Assembly (NCBI RefSeq): GCF_016743775.1
Contig: NZ_JAEQMY010000036.1
Coordinates: 1-51,471 of the forward strand
DNA: 51,471 bases
Direction of reading: 5' to 3'
Origin: Microvirga aerilata
GTDB lineage: Bacteria > Pseudomonadota > Alphaproteobacteria > Rhizobiales > Beijerinckiaceae
Below, piece by piece: positions 8,452 to 19,799 of the stretch. Numbering within the stretch: the stretch's first letter is position 1; each line of letters starts with the position of its first letter. Position numbers and translations under genes: made by a program. The notes under the pieces were generated by a model. The model was given only the letters and a program-made list of their open reading frames with translations, did not search any database and was not told the origin of the DNA.

Positions 8452-9768
8452 TCAGTTGGGAGCCGTGGTGGTGTTGGCTGCACCCTTGCGAACCCCGTGA
8501 AGGAGGTCGTAGGCGGCAATCAGCTGCTTGTCCTTGGTCGCATCCGTCGGAATGTAGGCGGAGGAGCCGCCGCGCTCTTCCTTTTCGCCGCCGTTCTGCA
8601 GGTGGCCGCGCAGGCCGGCCTCGCCCTTGGTCTCGTCCTTGCCCTTCAGCTCCTCGGGGATGTCCTGCAGCACCTCGATATCCGGATCGATGCCCTTGGC
8701 CTGGATCGAACGGCCGGCCGGCGTGAAGTAGCGCGCCGTGGTCAGGCGCACGGCTCCGTTGCCGCCGAGCGGGATGATAGTCTGCACGGAGCCCTTGCCG
8801 AAGGAGCGGGTTCCGAGAACCGTCGCGCGCTTGTGGTCCTGCAGGGCGCCGGCCACGATCTCGGAAGCCGAGGCCGAACCGCCGTTGACGAGCACGACCA
8901 GCGGCTTGCCCTTGGTCAGGTCGCCCGCCTTGGCGCTGAAGCGCTGGGTGTCCTCGGCGTTCCGGCTGCGGGTCGAGACGATCTCGCCCCGGTCTAGAAA
9001 GGCGTCGGAGACCATGATGGCCTGATCGAGCAGGCCGCCCGGGTTGTTGCGCAGGTCGATCACGAAGCCTGCCACCTTGTCGGCGCCGATGTCGCTCGTG
9101 AGCTTGTCGATGCCGGCGCGCAGGCCCTCGAAGGTCTGCTCGTTGAACTGGGTCACGCGCAGGACGCCGATGTCGCCCTCGACCCGAGCCCGGACGGGAC
9201 GCACCTTGATCGTCTCACGGTTCAGCTTCACCTCGATCGGATCCTTGGCTTCCTTGCGCTGGATCTTGAGGGAGACGGAGGAGTTGACCGGACCCCGCAT
9301 CTTGTCGACCGCCTGGTTCAGGTTCAGGCCCTGGACCGGCTCGTCGTTGATGTGGGTGATGATGTCGTTGGCCAGGATGCCGGCGCGGGAGGCGGGCGTC
9401 TCGTCGATGGGCGTGACCACCTTGACGAGGCCTTCCTCCATGGTGACCTCGATGCCGAGGCCGCCGAACTCGCCGCGGGTCTGCACCTGCATGTCGCGGA
9501 AGCTCTTGGCGTCCATGTAGCTCGAATGGGGGTCGAGCGAGGTCAGCATGCCGTTGATGGCTGATTCGACGAGCTTCGACTCCTCGGGCTTTTCAACGTA
9601 GTCCGTCCGAACCTTCTCGAAGACGTCTCCGAAAAGGCTCAGCTGCCGATACGTATCGGCCGAAGCCGCAACGGCGCTCATGCCCGACAGGAGGCTGGTC
9701 TGCGACACCATGGTCGCGCTGCCGGCACCGATGGCCGCACCGAGAATCAAGAGAGATAGTTTCCGCAT
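8452..9768 (-). CDS. ctpA: Carboxyl-terminal processing protease (S41)
   Basis: A 438-residue periplasmic serine protease. The ATG at 9768 overlaps the stop of the upstream gene by one base (TAATG), which favours it over the in-frame start 36 bases upstream. Residues 1-30 are a signal segment, a PDZ domain occupies about 96-180, and the S41 domain carries the catalytic S300 (GGSASASEI) and K325 (SFGKGSVQ), spaced 25 residues as in E. coli Tsp. CtpA trims cell-wall enzymes and lipoproteins. Coupling to an EnvC-like murein hydrolase activator fits a role in envelope remodelling. Confidence 0.95.
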   Translation of the reverse strand: MRKLSLLILGAAIGAGSATMVSQTSLLSGMSAVAASADTYRQLSLFGDVFEKVRTDYVEKPEESKLVESAINGMLTSLDPHSSYMDAKSFRDMQVQTRGEFGGLGIEVTMEEGLVKVVTPIDETPASRAGILANDIITHINDEPVQGLNLNQAVDKMRGPVNSSVSLKIQRKEAKDPIEVKLNRETIKVRPVRARVEGDIGVLRVTQFNEQTFEGLRAGIDKLTSDIGADKVAGFVIDLRNNPGGLLDQAIMVSDAFLDRGEIVSTRSRNAEDTQRFSAKAGDLTKGKPLVVLVNGGSASASEIVAGALQDHKRATVLGTRSFGKGSVQTIIPLGGNGAVRLTTARYFTPAGRSIQAKGIDPDIEVLQDIPEELKGKDETKGEAGLRGHLQNGGEKEERGGSSAYIPTDATKDKQLIAAYDLLHGVRKGAANTTTAPN

Positions 9769-11117
9769 TATCCGCGAACCTTTTCGCTTTGCGATTTCGC
9801 CCACCAGGGACCTGGATCGATTGAACTGCCGTCTTTCCTGAACTCAACATAGAGGACAGGATTGTTCTTTTCTATGGCGGAGCCGATCAAACTCATGAGA
9901 GGAGCTTCTCCCATGCTTGCTACGGGTTCGCCTGCGAGCACGAACTGCCCGACATCGACGTTGATTTGATCCATACCGGCCAGAAGGACATAGTATCCCC
10001 CGCCGGCATTGATGATCAAGAGTCGACCATAGGATCGGAACGGACCGGCAAACGCCACCCATCCGTCCGCAGGCGATACCACGGTTGCCTTCGGGCGGGT
10101 TGTGATCGAAATGCCACGCGTCGTTCCGCCATAGCCGTCGGGAGCCCCGAAGCCCGCCGACGTCTCTCCGCTCACGGGGCGGGGCAGCAGGCCGCGCGCT
10201 TCCGAGAACGGAATCTTCGGCGCGAGCCGGGCCGGATCCCGGAAGGCGGCCTGAGCGAATTTCTCCCGGGTCTCCCGCTCCTGGGCCTGGGCGGCCTTGC
10301 GCGCCTCCTCGACAGCTCGCTGCGCGCCCGAGATCTCCGCTTCCATGCGGTCGATCAGCTCCTTGAGGGTTCCGGCCTGACGGGCGAGGGCCGCGGCCTT
10401 CTCCTGCTCGGCGCCGACATTGCGCTCGACTTCCGCGATGCGGCCCTGGCGGGCCTCCATGAGGGCGGCGAGGCGCTCCTGCTCGCCGTTCAGGGCCGTC
10501 AGCTCCCCATTGAGCGTCGAGCGGTCGGTGGCGATGGCCTCCTTGAGGCGCACCAGCTCGGCCAGATCGGTGGCCAGAATGTCGGCCTCGACCCGCAGTT
10601 CGGGCAGCACGGCTCCCAGCATGATCGAGGCGCGCACGGCCTCGAGCATGTCCTCGGGCCTTACCAGCACGGCCGGCGGCGGGCGGCGGCCCATGCGCTG
10701 GAGGGCCGCGAAAACCTCGATGATGACGCCCCGGCGGCTGTCCAGGGAGCGGCGGATGGCGGCTTCGCTGGCGGCGAGCGTCTGAAGGCGTCCCTCAAGC
10801 CCCCGGATCCGGTCCTCGATGCCGCGAACCCTGCCGGCCGTGTCGATCAGGGCGGCATTGAGCCTCGCCCGGTCCGTCTTGATCTCCTCGATCTCGGCCT
10901 CGAGGCGCTTTCGGGCCTCGGCATTGGCCGTGATCGCCTCTTCGAGGATCTTGAGGTCCTGTTCCCGCCGCGCCTTCTCCTCGGCGGTCTCGGCCTGCTG
11001 CGGCTGGGCGGCAGGCGCAGGGGATTGCTGGGCCTTCGCGGGGCTCAGGGCGGCAGCAACCATCCATGCGGCAAGGGCAAGAGCCCTGCGGGAGAAAAGC
11101 GAGTTGAAGTGGATCAT
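9768..11117 (-). CDS. Murein hydrolase activator, EnvC-like (coiled coil plus LytM)
   Basis: A 449-residue exported protein. Residues 1-30 are a signal peptide ending in SPAKAQ. Long heptad-rich coiled coils span about 40-290, and a LytM/M23 domain occupies about 330-440. The M23 zinc ligands are missing: the HxH region reads GYYVLLAGMD and no catalytic His precedes the GRLLIINAGG segment. That makes it a regulatory LytM protein, as E. coli EnvC is for the amidases AmiA and AmiB, rather than a peptidase. It lies between rlmH and ctpA in a tight minus-strand series. Confidence 0.9.
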   Translation of the reverse strand: MIHFNSLFSRRALALAAWMVAAALSPAKAQQSPAPAAQPQQAETAEEKARREQDLKILEEAITANAEARKRLEAEIEEIKTDRARLNAALIDTAGRVRGIEDRIRGLEGRLQTLAASEAAIRRSLDSRRGVIIEVFAALQRMGRRPPPAVLVRPEDMLEAVRASIMLGAVLPELRVEADILATDLAELVRLKEAIATDRSTLNGELTALNGEQERLAALMEARQGRIAEVERNVGAEQEKAAALARQAGTLKELIDRMEAEISGAQRAVEEARKAAQAQERETREKFAQAAFRDPARLAPKIPFSEARGLLPRPVSGETSAGFGAPDGYGGTTRGISITTRPKATVVSPADGWVAFAGPFRSYGRLLIINAGGGYYVLLAGMDQINVDVGQFVLAGEPVASMGEAPLMSLIGSAIEKNNPVLYVEFRKDGSSIDPGPWWAKSQSEKVRG

Positions 11118-11120
11118 CCT

Positions 11121-11615
11121 TCAGGAATCATCGTGGCCGGCGCGATGATAAGGGTGTCCGGCCATGATTGTCAGTGCCCGATAAAGCTGCTCGGCCACAA
11201 GAGCCCGCACGATCTGGTGCGGCATAGTGAGCGCCCCGAAGGAAACGACGAGTTCGGCCCGCTGCCGAAGCTTGGGATCGAGACCGTCGGGCCCGCCGAT
11301 GACGCAGGCGACCCCTGAGCGGCCCTCGTCCCGCCAGTGCCTGATTCGCTCGGCGAAAGCCTCGCTGGACGGGCTCTTGCCGCGTTCGTCGAACACGATC
11401 AGCACGGACGTGCCGGCCTTCTCCAGAAGGGCCCCGGCCTCTTCGGCGCGCCGGTCGTCGTCCCGGCGAGCCCGGCTCTCGGGCAGCTCGACAATATCGA
11501 GGCCGGCGAGCCCCAAGGCCCGGCCCATGCCTTCGACCCGCTGCCTGTAGCGTTCGACCAGCTCCCGCTCGGGGCCGCTTTTGAGACGGCCCACGGCCAG
11601 CAAGCTCAGTCGCAC
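11121..11615 (-). CDS. rlmH: 23S rRNA (pseudouridine1915-N3)-methyltransferase
   Basis: The SPOUT-class methyltransferase that modifies position 1915 in helix 69 of 23S rRNA, once called YbeA. Visible signatures are LIVFDERGKSPSSEAFAERI, the SAM-binding ACVIGGPDGLD and the C-terminal LTMPHQIVRALVAEQLYRAL, ending HPYHR as in the family. I place the start at the GTG at 11615 (164 residues), preceded by GAAAGAGG. An ATG six codons upstream overlaps that site. It follows rsfS, as in most bacteria. Confidence 0.93.
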   Translation of the reverse strand: MRLSLLAVGRLKSGPERELVERYRQRVEGMGRALGLAGLDIVELPESRARRDDDRRAEEAGALLEKAGTSVLIVFDERGKSPSSEAFAERIRHWRDEGRSGVACVIGGPDGLDPKLRQRAELVVSFGALTMPHQIVRALVAEQLYRALTIMAGHPYHRAGHDDS

Positions 11616-11680
11616 GATGCACGCCTCTTTCAATGCCGCATGATCTTGGTCGGGCCGGTTTCCCTGCCCGGATCATGCTT

Positions 11681-12166
11681 TCAGCTGGCGCGGTCCTGCG
11701 GACGGTCGGCGCCCCACATCTTCTCGAGGTTGTAGAAGCCACGAACCTCGGGGCGGAACACGTGGATCAGCACGTCGCCGGCATCGATGAGCACCCAATC
11801 GCAGGCAGGCAGCCCTTCGACGCGCGCGTTCCCGAACCCCTTGTCTTTGAGGTCCTTGATCACGCGGTCGGCGATCGCGCCCACATGGCGATCGGAGCGG
11901 CCCGATGTGACGATCATGGTGTCGGCAAGCGAGGTTTTTCCGGCCAGGTCGATTTCGACCGTGTTTTCGGCCTTCATGTCCTCGAGGGAAGCCAGGGCGA
12001 CGGCCCGGATATCCTCTGCCGGCGGAGCATCCGCTCCGGAGAGAGGAGGAAGCAGATTGGCATCCGCTTCGATGGAAGATAGTCGGTTCAGGTTCAGACC
12101 CTTTCTCAGCAGCGCTATCTCTGGCGCCGTTCTCTTAAGATAATGTCGAACGGCCCCATATTTCAA
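11681..12166 (-). CDS. rsfS: Ribosomal silencing factor RsfS
   Basis: RsfS binds uL14 and blocks joining of the ribosomal subunits when nutrients are scarce. The DUF143 core (ASLEDMKAENTVEIDL, TMIVTSGRSDRHVGAIAD, LPACDWVLIDAGDVLIHVF) fills the C-terminal two thirds. The only internal ATG would cut into this core. The best start is a TTG at 12166 that overlaps the nadD stop (TTGA) and is preceded four bases upstream by GGGAGG, giving 161 residues. It is translationally coupled to nadD. Confidence 0.9.
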   Translation of the reverse strand: MKYGAVRHYLKRTAPEIALLRKGLNLNRLSSIEADANLLPPLSGADAPPAEDIRAVALASLEDMKAENTVEIDLAGKTSLADTMIVTSGRSDRHVGAIADRVIKDLKDKGFGNARVEGLPACDWVLIDAGDVLIHVFRPEVRGFYNLEKMWGADRPQDRAS

Positions 12167-12819
12167 CGTCCTCCCAAGGGAGAAGTTCGTCGCATCTGGC
12201 GCAGCTTCGTGGATGACAGGTGGGAGCGCGGCCCGTGCAGGAACACCCAGGCCGGCGGCCTGAGGCCCGGCAGGGCAAAGGCGTCGCTCTCGCCGATCCG
12301 CTTCGACGACAGGGCCGCCCCGCTGCGGGAGTGGAAGGCCTTCAAGGTCCAGCCCGGACGGTCGATGACCGCAATCGGCATCATCCGGGCGATGCGCCGC
12401 CAGCCGCGCCAGCGGTGGAAGCCCGCCAGGTTGTCGGCTCCCATGATCCAGACGAAGCGCACGCCCGGGTACCGGCGCTTGAGATAGGCCAGGGTGTCGA
12501 CCGTATAGCGGGCGCCGATCTCCTCCTCGAAGGCGGTCACGTCGATGCGGGGATCCCGGGCGACCCTTTTGGCCTCCGCCACCCGCATGGGGGTGGTGGC
12601 CAGCTCGCCGGGATCCTTGAGCGGATTGCCCGGCGTGACGATCCACCAGACCCGGTCGAGGCCCAGGCGCCTGAGAGCCATGAGGCTCACATGGCGGTGC
12701 CCGGCATGGGCCGGGTTGAAGGATCCCCCATAGAGCCCGATCCGCATGCCGGGCGCAGCCAGCGGCAGGCGGGCCAAGCCCGAGGGCCTGAAACGGAAGC
12801 GAGAGGAGACAGGCTTCAC
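12163..12819 (-). CDS. nadD: Nicotinate-nucleotide adenylyltransferase
   Basis: A 218-residue enzyme that adenylates nicotinate mononucleotide to deamido-NAD. The nucleotidyltransferase motif [11 protein letters not shown] is at residues 31-41 and the ATP-binding SSTKLR at 202-207. The GTG start overlaps the proA stop by four bases (GTGA). An internal ATG at 12747 would begin right at the domain, but the extra 24 residues resemble those of other Rhizobiales. The order proA-nadD-rsfS is conserved. Confidence 0.93.
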   Translation of the reverse strand: MKPVSSRFRFRPSGLARLPLAAPGMRIGLYGGSFNPAHAGHRHVSLMALRRLGLDRVWWIVTPGNPLKDPGELATTPMRVAEAKRVARDPRIDVTAFEEEIGARYTVDTLAYLKRRYPGVRFVWIMGADNLAGFHRWRGWRRIARMMPIAVIDRPGWTLKAFHSRSGAALSSKRIGESDAFALPGLRPPAWVFLHGPRSHLSSTKLRQMRRTSPLGGR

Positions 12820-14153
12820 GGGCGCGTCTGGCCCGAGCCGCGAATACGATATTTGAACGAGGTCAGCTGCTCCACGCCCACCGGCCCCCGGGCATGCATG
12901 CGGCCCGTGGCGATGCCGATCTCGGCCCCGAACCCGAACTCGCCGCCATCGGCGAACTGGGTCGAGGCGTTGTGGAGCACGATGGCCGAGTCCACCTCCG
13001 CCATGAAGCGCTCGGCGGTAGCCCCATCCTCCGTGACGATGGAGTCGGTGTGGTGGGAACCGTATGTCTCGATATGCCCGATCGCCTCGTCGAGCCCGTC
13101 GACGATCCGGGCCGAGATGATGGCGTCGAGATACTCGGTGCGCCAGTCCTCTTCCGATGCCGGCGTGACGCGCGGATCGGCAGCCTGCACGGCCTCGTCG
13201 CCGCGCACGGCGCAGCCCGCCTCCAGCAAGACGGACACGAGCGGCCTGAGGTGGGTTTCGGCGCAGGCGCGGTCCACCAGCAGGGTCTCGGCCGCGCCGC
13301 AGACGCCCGTGCGGCGCATCTTGGCGTTCAGCACGATCCGCTTCGCCATCTCCAGGCTGGCCTCCCCATGCACATAGACATGGTTGAGCCCCTCCAGATG
13401 GGCGAAGACCGGCACCCGCGCCTCCTCCTGCACCCGCGCCACGAGGCTTTTGCCGCCGCGCGGCACGATCACGTCGATGTTGCCGTCGAGTCCCGCCAGC
13501 ATGGCCCCCACCGCGGCCCGGTCGCGGGTCGGCACGAGGCGGATGGCGTCGGCGGGCAGCCCTGCCTGCTCCAGCCCCTCCCCCATCGCTTCGGCGATGG
13601 CAAGGGACGTGCGGAAGCTCTCGGAGCCCGCGCGCAGGATCGCCGCATTGCCGGCCTTGAGGCAGAGCGCGCCCGCATCCGCCGTCACGTTGGGACGGCT
13701 CTCAAAAATCACGCCGATCACGCCAAGCGGCGTGGCCACGCGCTCGATCTGCAGGCCGTTCGGGCGCTCGAAACGGGCAAGCACGCGCCCGACCGGATCG
13801 GGCAACGCGGCGATGTTTTCGACCGCTTCGGCAATGGCTTCGACGCGCTCAGGGTTGAGGATGAGGCGGTCGATGAAAGCGCCGCTCTGCCCCTTGGCTT
13901 GTGCGTCGGCAAGGTCCTCGGCATTGGCCGCCAGGATCTCGCCCGCCTGCGCACGGATGCGGGCGGCCATGGCATGCAAGGCGGCATTTTTCTCCTCGGG
14001 CGTCGCCAAAGCCACGCGGCGCGCGGCCGTGCGTGCGCGGCGGCCGAGCTCGGCCATCAGCGCCGGAACGCTCGGTGTTCCAACCGAAGCCGCCCCTGGC
14101 GCGTTGAGATGGTCAGCCAGCACTTCTGCAATCAAGGCCCGAAAGCTATCCAT
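12816..14153 (-). CDS. proA: Gamma-glutamyl phosphate reductase
   Basis: A 445-residue NADPH-dependent aldehyde-dehydrogenase-fold enzyme for the second step of proline synthesis. Visible are the [19 protein letters not shown] segment, the VPRGGKSLV nucleotide region and the catalytic Cys in [14 protein letters not shown] use the ATG at 14153; a TTG two codons upstream is possible. proB lies further upstream on the same strand, separated only by a DUF72 gene on the opposite strand. Confidence 0.95.
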   Translation of the reverse strand: MDSFRALIAEVLADHLNAPGAASVGTPSVPALMAELGRRARTAARRVALATPEEKNAALHAMAARIRAQAGEILAANAEDLADAQAKGQSGAFIDRLILNPERVEAIAEAVENIAALPDPVGRVLARFERPNGLQIERVATPLGVIGVIFESRPNVTADAGALCLKAGNAAILRAGSESFRTSLAIAEAMGEGLEQAGLPADAIRLVPTRDRAAVGAMLAGLDGNIDVIVPRGGKSLVARVQEEARVPVFAHLEGLNHVYVHGEASLEMAKRIVLNAKMRRTGVCGAAETLLVDRACAETHLRPLVSVLLEAGCAVRGDEAVQAADPRVTPASEEDWRTEYLDAIISARIVDGLDEAIGHIETYGSHHTDSIVTEDGATAERFMAEVDSAIVLHNASTQFADGGEFGFGAEIGIATGRMHARGPVGVEQLTSFKYRIRGSGQTRP

Positions 14154-14978
14154 GTCCAAGTCCCAGCCCCTGACCGCTTCAGGGGAAATGCCTCACCCGG
14201 AACCCATAGCACACCCGGCGGCTCCGGAGCCAAGCCGTCCCGCTCTGCCGGAGATCCGGATCGGAACCTCGGGCTGGCACTACAAATCCTGGCACGGACC
14301 TTTCTACCCGGCAGGCTTAAAGATCAAGGACTTCCTGTCCTACTACGTCCAGCACTTCGACACCGCCGAGATCAACAATTCCTTCTACAGGCTTCCCACC
14401 GAACAGGCGGTGCAGGCCTGGCATGACGCCGCCCCGAACGGCTTTCTGTTCGCCTGGAAAGTGTCGCGCTTCATCACGCACATGAAGCGGCTCAAGGGCA
14501 TCGAGGAGAGCATCGAACTCGTCCTCAGTCGCATGAACGCCTTAGGCGCCAAGTTCGGCCCCGTGCTGTTCCAGTTGCCGCCCACCTTCAAGGCCGATGC
14601 GGAGACGCGGGAGCGGGTGGCGCGCTGCCTGTCGCTCGTGCCCGATGGCCGGCGCTGCGCGTTCGAGTTTCGCCACCCGAGCTGGTACGAGGAGGCCGTC
14701 TTCCGAACCCTGCGCGACCACAACGCGGCGCTCTGCATCTCCGATCACGCGGATGCTCCGGCGCCTTGGGAGGCTACGGCGGATTTCGTCTATGTGCGGG
14801 CTCACGGTACCAACGGACGCTACGCCGGAAGCTACAGCCCCGAGACCCTGCAGGGCTGGGCGCACCGGATCGCCGCCTGGCAACGGGATGGACGCGGCGT
14901 CTACGTGTATTTCGACAACGACATCAAGAGCGCCGCTCCCGGGGATGCGGAAATGCTGCTGGGGCTCCTGAACGACGA

Positions 14979-17137
<2,159 letters not shown>

Positions 17138-17150
17138 TTACGGGACTGGA

Positions 17151-17194
17151 GCATTTTTCGCAAAACCGGATCCGGCCTTGCGGGCGAAAAATGC
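17151..17194. repeat. Intergenic palindromic element 3
   Basis: The arms GCATTTTTCG (17151-17160) and CGAAAAATGC (17185-17194) enclose a second, imperfect palindrome (GCAAAACCGG against CCGGCCTTGC). It lies between the GNAT gene and obgE, both read leftwards, so it is transcribed in any read-through. The layout is like elements 1 and 2. Confidence 0.6.
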
Positions 17195-17240
17195 GGCAAT
17201 CCACGCTGATCTTGCGGGAGCAACGCGGACATAAGGGGAA

Positions 17241-17266
17241 GCGCTCCCGAAAGATCTCGGGAGCGC
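17241..17266. terminator. Hairpin downstream of the GNAT gene
   Basis: Perfect ten-base arms, GCGCTCCCGA (17241-17250) and TCGGGAGCGC (17257-17266), with a six-base loop, seven bases beyond the GNAT stop on the minus strand. The minus strand continues TTCCCCTTAT, a weak T-rich tail. This probably separates the GNAT gene from obgE. Confidence 0.7.
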
Positions 17267-17272
17267 CGGCAA

Positions 17273-17923
17273 TCAGCAGGCGAGAGGCATCCCGCGGTCC
17301 ACCTCGACCTCGACCGAGACGGGCTCGCGCACGAGGCCCGTATGGCCCCAGCTCTTCAGGCTCTCCCAGGTGCGCCGTTCGAGCCGGAAGTGATCCACCG
17401 GGTAGAGGCCGCACCGGGCCGGCAGCTCGGAGAGCCCTGCACCCTGGTAGGCAAAGCCGCACCTTTCCAGCACGCGCCGGGAGGCCGGGTTGATCACCCG
17501 GGCACAGGCCGTGATCTCGTCCCCCTCGCTGTAGGCGAAGAAGGCATCGATCAGCGCGCGAACGGCCTCGGTGGCATAGCCGTGCCCCCAGTAGGGGGTG
17601 CCGAGCCAATAGCCGAGTTCAGGCTTGCCGGTCTCCGGATTCGGGCCGATTCCCACCATCCCGATCAGGCTGTTGGGCTTGCCCTTGGGGGTGATGGCGA
17701 GCTGCAGGCCCTGGCCGTCGGCGTTGGAGCGCCGGGCCTGGAAGATGAAACGTTCGGCGGCGTCCGGGTGGTACGGATGCGGAATTCGCGCCGTCATCTC
17801 CGCGACCGTTTTCTCCCCGGCAAGGCGTACGATGGCTTGGGCATCCGCAAGACGAGCCCAGCGCAGCCACAGGCGGCGGGTCTCGAGGCGGAAAACATCG
17901 TCACGGGTGAGGTCGGGAAACAT
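17273..17923 (-). CDS. GNAT family N-acetyltransferase (RimJ-like)
   Basis: A 216-residue acetyltransferase. The start LETRRLWLRWARLADAQAI matches the RimJ/RimL type, the acetyl-CoA loop is in YWLGTPYWGHGYATEAVRAL, and NPASRRVLERCGFAYQG is the usual C-terminal strand. RimJ-like enzymes acetylate N-termini of ribosomal proteins, but this group has many substrates. Location between rpmA and obgE is common in Rhizobiales and hints at a translation link. Confidence 0.9.
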   Translation of the reverse strand: MFPDLTRDDVFRLETRRLWLRWARLADAQAIVRLAGEKTVAEMTARIPHPYHPDAAERFIFQARRSNADGQGLQLAITPKGKPNSLIGMVGIGPNPETGKPELGYWLGTPYWGHGYATEAVRALIDAFFAYSEGDEITACARVINPASRRVLERCGFAYQGAGLSELPARCGLYPVDHFRLERRTWESLKSWGHTGLVREPVSVEVEVDRGMPLAC

Positions 17924-17970
17924 CGTCTTGCTCCGATCCGAATGGGCTTACCTAGCCCGGAAATGACGAA

Positions 17971-17995
17971 GGGGAGGTGGACATCCCACCTCCCC
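17971..17995. terminator. Hairpin terminator between rpmA and GNAT
   Basis: Ten-base arms, GGGGAGGTGG (17971-17980) and CCACCTCCCC (17986-17995), with a five-base loop. TGTCTTTT follows on the plus strand and TTCGTCATTT on the minus strand. It lies between rpmA and the GNAT gene, both minus strand. Confidence 0.6.
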
Positions 17996-18034
17996 TGTCT
18001 TTTCGGATCTGAGCTTGGCCTTTTGGGCCTGTTT

Positions 18035-18081
18035 AGGAGCTTTTGATCCGCCGGGTCGGTGTGATGCCGGCGGGAGCTCCT
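18035..18081. terminator. Two-tier hairpin after rpmA
   Basis: The outer arms AGGAGCT (18035-18041) and AGCTCCT (18075-18081) enclose the inner arms CCGCCGG (18048-18054) and CCGGCGG (18067-18073). It is placed 19 bases past the rpmA stop and is the likely end of the rplU-rpmA transcript, with the next hairpin as backup. Confidence 0.6.
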
Positions 18082-18099
18082 TCGTTTTGCTCTCGCCGT

Positions 18100-18366
18100 T
18101 TACTCTGCGGCCTCTTGGGCCGGTACAACCGATACAAAGGCTCGGCCCTGACGCGTCAGGAATCGGACGCGGCCGTCGGCCGTAGCAAAGAGGGTGTGGT
18201 CTTTGCCCATGCCGACATTGGCGCCGGCATGCCATTTCGTGCCGCGCTGACGAATAATGATGTTGCCGGCAATCACCTGCTGATCGCCGAACTTCTTGAC
18301 GCCCAGACGACGGCCTGCAGAGTCACGACCGTTGCGAGACGAACCGCCTGCTTTTTTGTGAGCCAT
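18100..18366 (-). CDS. rpmA: 50S ribosomal protein L27
   Basis: An 88-residue protein beginning [20 protein letters not shown], the N-terminal tail that reaches the peptidyl-transferase centre, followed by [20 protein letters not shown] and [20 protein letters not shown]. The family identity is unambiguous. It follows rplU by 114 bases on the minus strand. Confidence 0.98.
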   Translation of the reverse strand: MAHKKAGGSSRNGRDSAGRRLGVKKFGDQQVIAGNIIIRQRGTKWHAGANVGMGKDHTLFATADGRVRFLTRQGRAFVSVVPAQEAAE

Positions 18367-18480
18367 GGGTTTACTCCCGTGTTCCTATCGAATGCCCTGC
18401 CTTTCGGCGGGACCGGCGCAGCCTTTGAAGCCGCAGCCCTGAATCTTACCAACTTAAGCCGCTTGGGGCCCTCGCCTCAC

Positions 18481-18792
18481 TCAGGCGCGAATCTCGGTGA
18501 TCCGCACCACGGTGTAGTCCTGGCGATGCCCGCGCTTGCGGCGCGAATTCTGGCGACGGCGCTTCTTGAAGGAGATGACCTTCTCGCCGCGGGTGTGTTC
18601 CACCACTTCGCCTGCCACGGTCACGCCCTCGACGAGAGGTGCGCCAACCTGGGTGCCGCCATCGTTCGTGACCATCAGAACCTGGTCGAACGTGACGGCT
18701 GCGCCTGGCTCGCCTGCGAGCGTGGCGACGGTGATGACGTCGTTGGCGGCAACGCGATACTGCTTGCCGCCGGTCTTGATCACTGCGAACAT
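18481..18792 (-). CDS. rplU: 50S ribosomal protein L21
   Basis: A 103-residue protein with the start [18 protein letters not shown] and C-terminal [19 protein letters not shown], both diagnostic for L21. I chose the ATG at 18792; a longer frame adds eight residues not seen in the family. First gene of rplU-rpmA. Confidence 0.97.
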   Translation of the reverse strand: MFAVIKTGGKQYRVAANDVITVATLAGEPGAAVTFDQVLMVTNDGGTQVGAPLVEGVTVAGEVVEHTRGEKVISFKKRRRQNSRRKRGHRQDYTVVRITEIRA

Positions 18793-18929
18793 CTTGATCC
18801 TCGTGTTCAAACCCAATTCTCAGCGGAGGGATCCCCGCCGGATTGGCTTTTTGGCAGTTTCCGGCTTCGGTTCACGGTAGCTTGGGCCACCGCATGGATA
18901 CGCGCAGGCACTCGTGCCCGTTCGTAGAG

Positions 18930-18965
18930 GAGGACTACCTACGGACTGCCCTTTCACTTGTCAAT
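18930..18965 (-). promoter_or_regulatory. Candidate sigma-70 promoter of rplU-rpmA
   Basis: On the minus strand a perfect TTGACA box is followed after 17 bases (AGTGAAAGGGCAGTCCG) by TAGGTA. It lies about 140 bases upstream of the rplU start in otherwise empty sequence. Coordinates are approximate to within a few bases. The leader is long enough for L21-type feedback control, but I see no structure to prove it. Confidence 0.45.
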
Positions 18966-19055
18966 CAAAAACCTTGCTTTTGGTGCTTGAAGAGCCGCCA
19001 AGCCCATGATATCCACCCGGCCTCAACCAGCGGGGCTTAAGGTCCTTAGCACCCC

Positions 19056-19145
19056 GGAGAGGTGGCAGAGTGGTTGAATGCACCGCACTCGAAATGCGGC
19101 ATACGGGCAACCGTATCGGGAGTTCGAATCTCCCCCTCTCCGCCA
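19056..19145 (+). tRNA. tRNA-Ser (anticodon CGA)
   Basis: A 90-base class II tRNA with encoded CCA. The acceptor stem GGAGAGG (19056-19062) pairs with CCTCTCC (19135-19141). The anticodon stem CCGCA/TGCGG holds the loop CTCGAAA, anticodon CGA, which reads UCG. A long variable arm (TACGGGCAACCGTA) is present. The 3' half is repeated imperfectly about 530 bases downstream, the mark of an integration site. Confidence 0.96.
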
Positions 19146-19624
19146 TTATATTCCGCTAAATACTTGATATTAGTGCAGAAGTGGCCACAGGTGTGAAGTT
19201 GGCCCCAACATCCATACAGGGCTCCGCTTCTCCGATCTTAGTTCATCCGGAGAAGAGTCCTCAGGCCCAGGATCATCTAGTGCGGTAGCCCTGTGTTCCC
19301 AAAGGTATCCAGTTTCTTATTGTCACTGCCGACGCCTCGCCGTGGTCGCCCGCTAAGTCATTAATTTAGCAGTGGCTTTGTGGAAACGACCGCGGCGTTT
19401 TACATGGCGAGATAATACGGGGACACACAAGGGGACGCAAATCTTCTGTGTTTCCTTACCTGTATTTCTTACCTCAAGTAGCTCCGGCCTCTCCCTCCAA
19501 CATGTATTTCCGAGCTCGTGATTCGGGCGAGATAAGGCAAAGCTCGCTCTGGCATCTTCCGGAAACGTAAGCGCCATCTGCTCCAGCAAGGTTGCACAAT
19601 AGCACAACAGCGTGCACCATATTT
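19146..19624. other. AT-richer remnant DNA between the tRNA and its partial copy
   Basis: No gene is supported here. An 84-codon minus-strand frame at 19353-19607 has no recognisable family and no clear ribosome-binding site. The stretch is bounded by tRNA-Ser and the degenerate repeat of its 3' half, so it is best read as the scar of an integrated element whose genes have been lost. Confidence 0.5.
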
Positions 19625-19679
19625 GAAATGCGGCATCCGGGCAACAGTATCGGGAGTTCGAGTCTTCCCCTCTCAGCTA
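19625..19679 (+). repeat. Degenerate copy of the tRNA-Ser 3' half (att-like direct repeat)
   Basis: These 55 bases match 19091-19145 of the tRNA (from the anticodon loop GAAATGCGGCAT to the CCA region) at about 49 positions, in the same orientation. The T-loop core GGGAGTTCGA is intact, while the discriminator and CCA have decayed to AGCTA. Tyrosine recombinases commonly integrate at tRNA 3' ends and leave such a repeat. Here a wrecked recombinase begins 120 bases further on. Confidence 0.85.
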
Positions 19680-19799
19680 TTACTCCTCTGATCCATAAGA
19701 ACTACTGAGGTTTGGGCAAAGGACCGCCGCAGCGTCCGAAACATTTAAAAGATCAAACCCGTCACACTGGTGTCAAAAGGACGGACTAACTGTACGGCA

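Noticed and set aside
11681..12646. A 321-residue protein covering rsfS and most of nadD
   Set aside because: Only its last about 160 residues match RsfS; the first half is a shifted-frame reading of nadD, so the true gene begins at the TTG at 12166.
19353..19607. 84-residue minus-strand frame
   Set aside because: No ribosome-binding site, family or membrane pattern; it lies in decayed DNA between the tRNA repeats.
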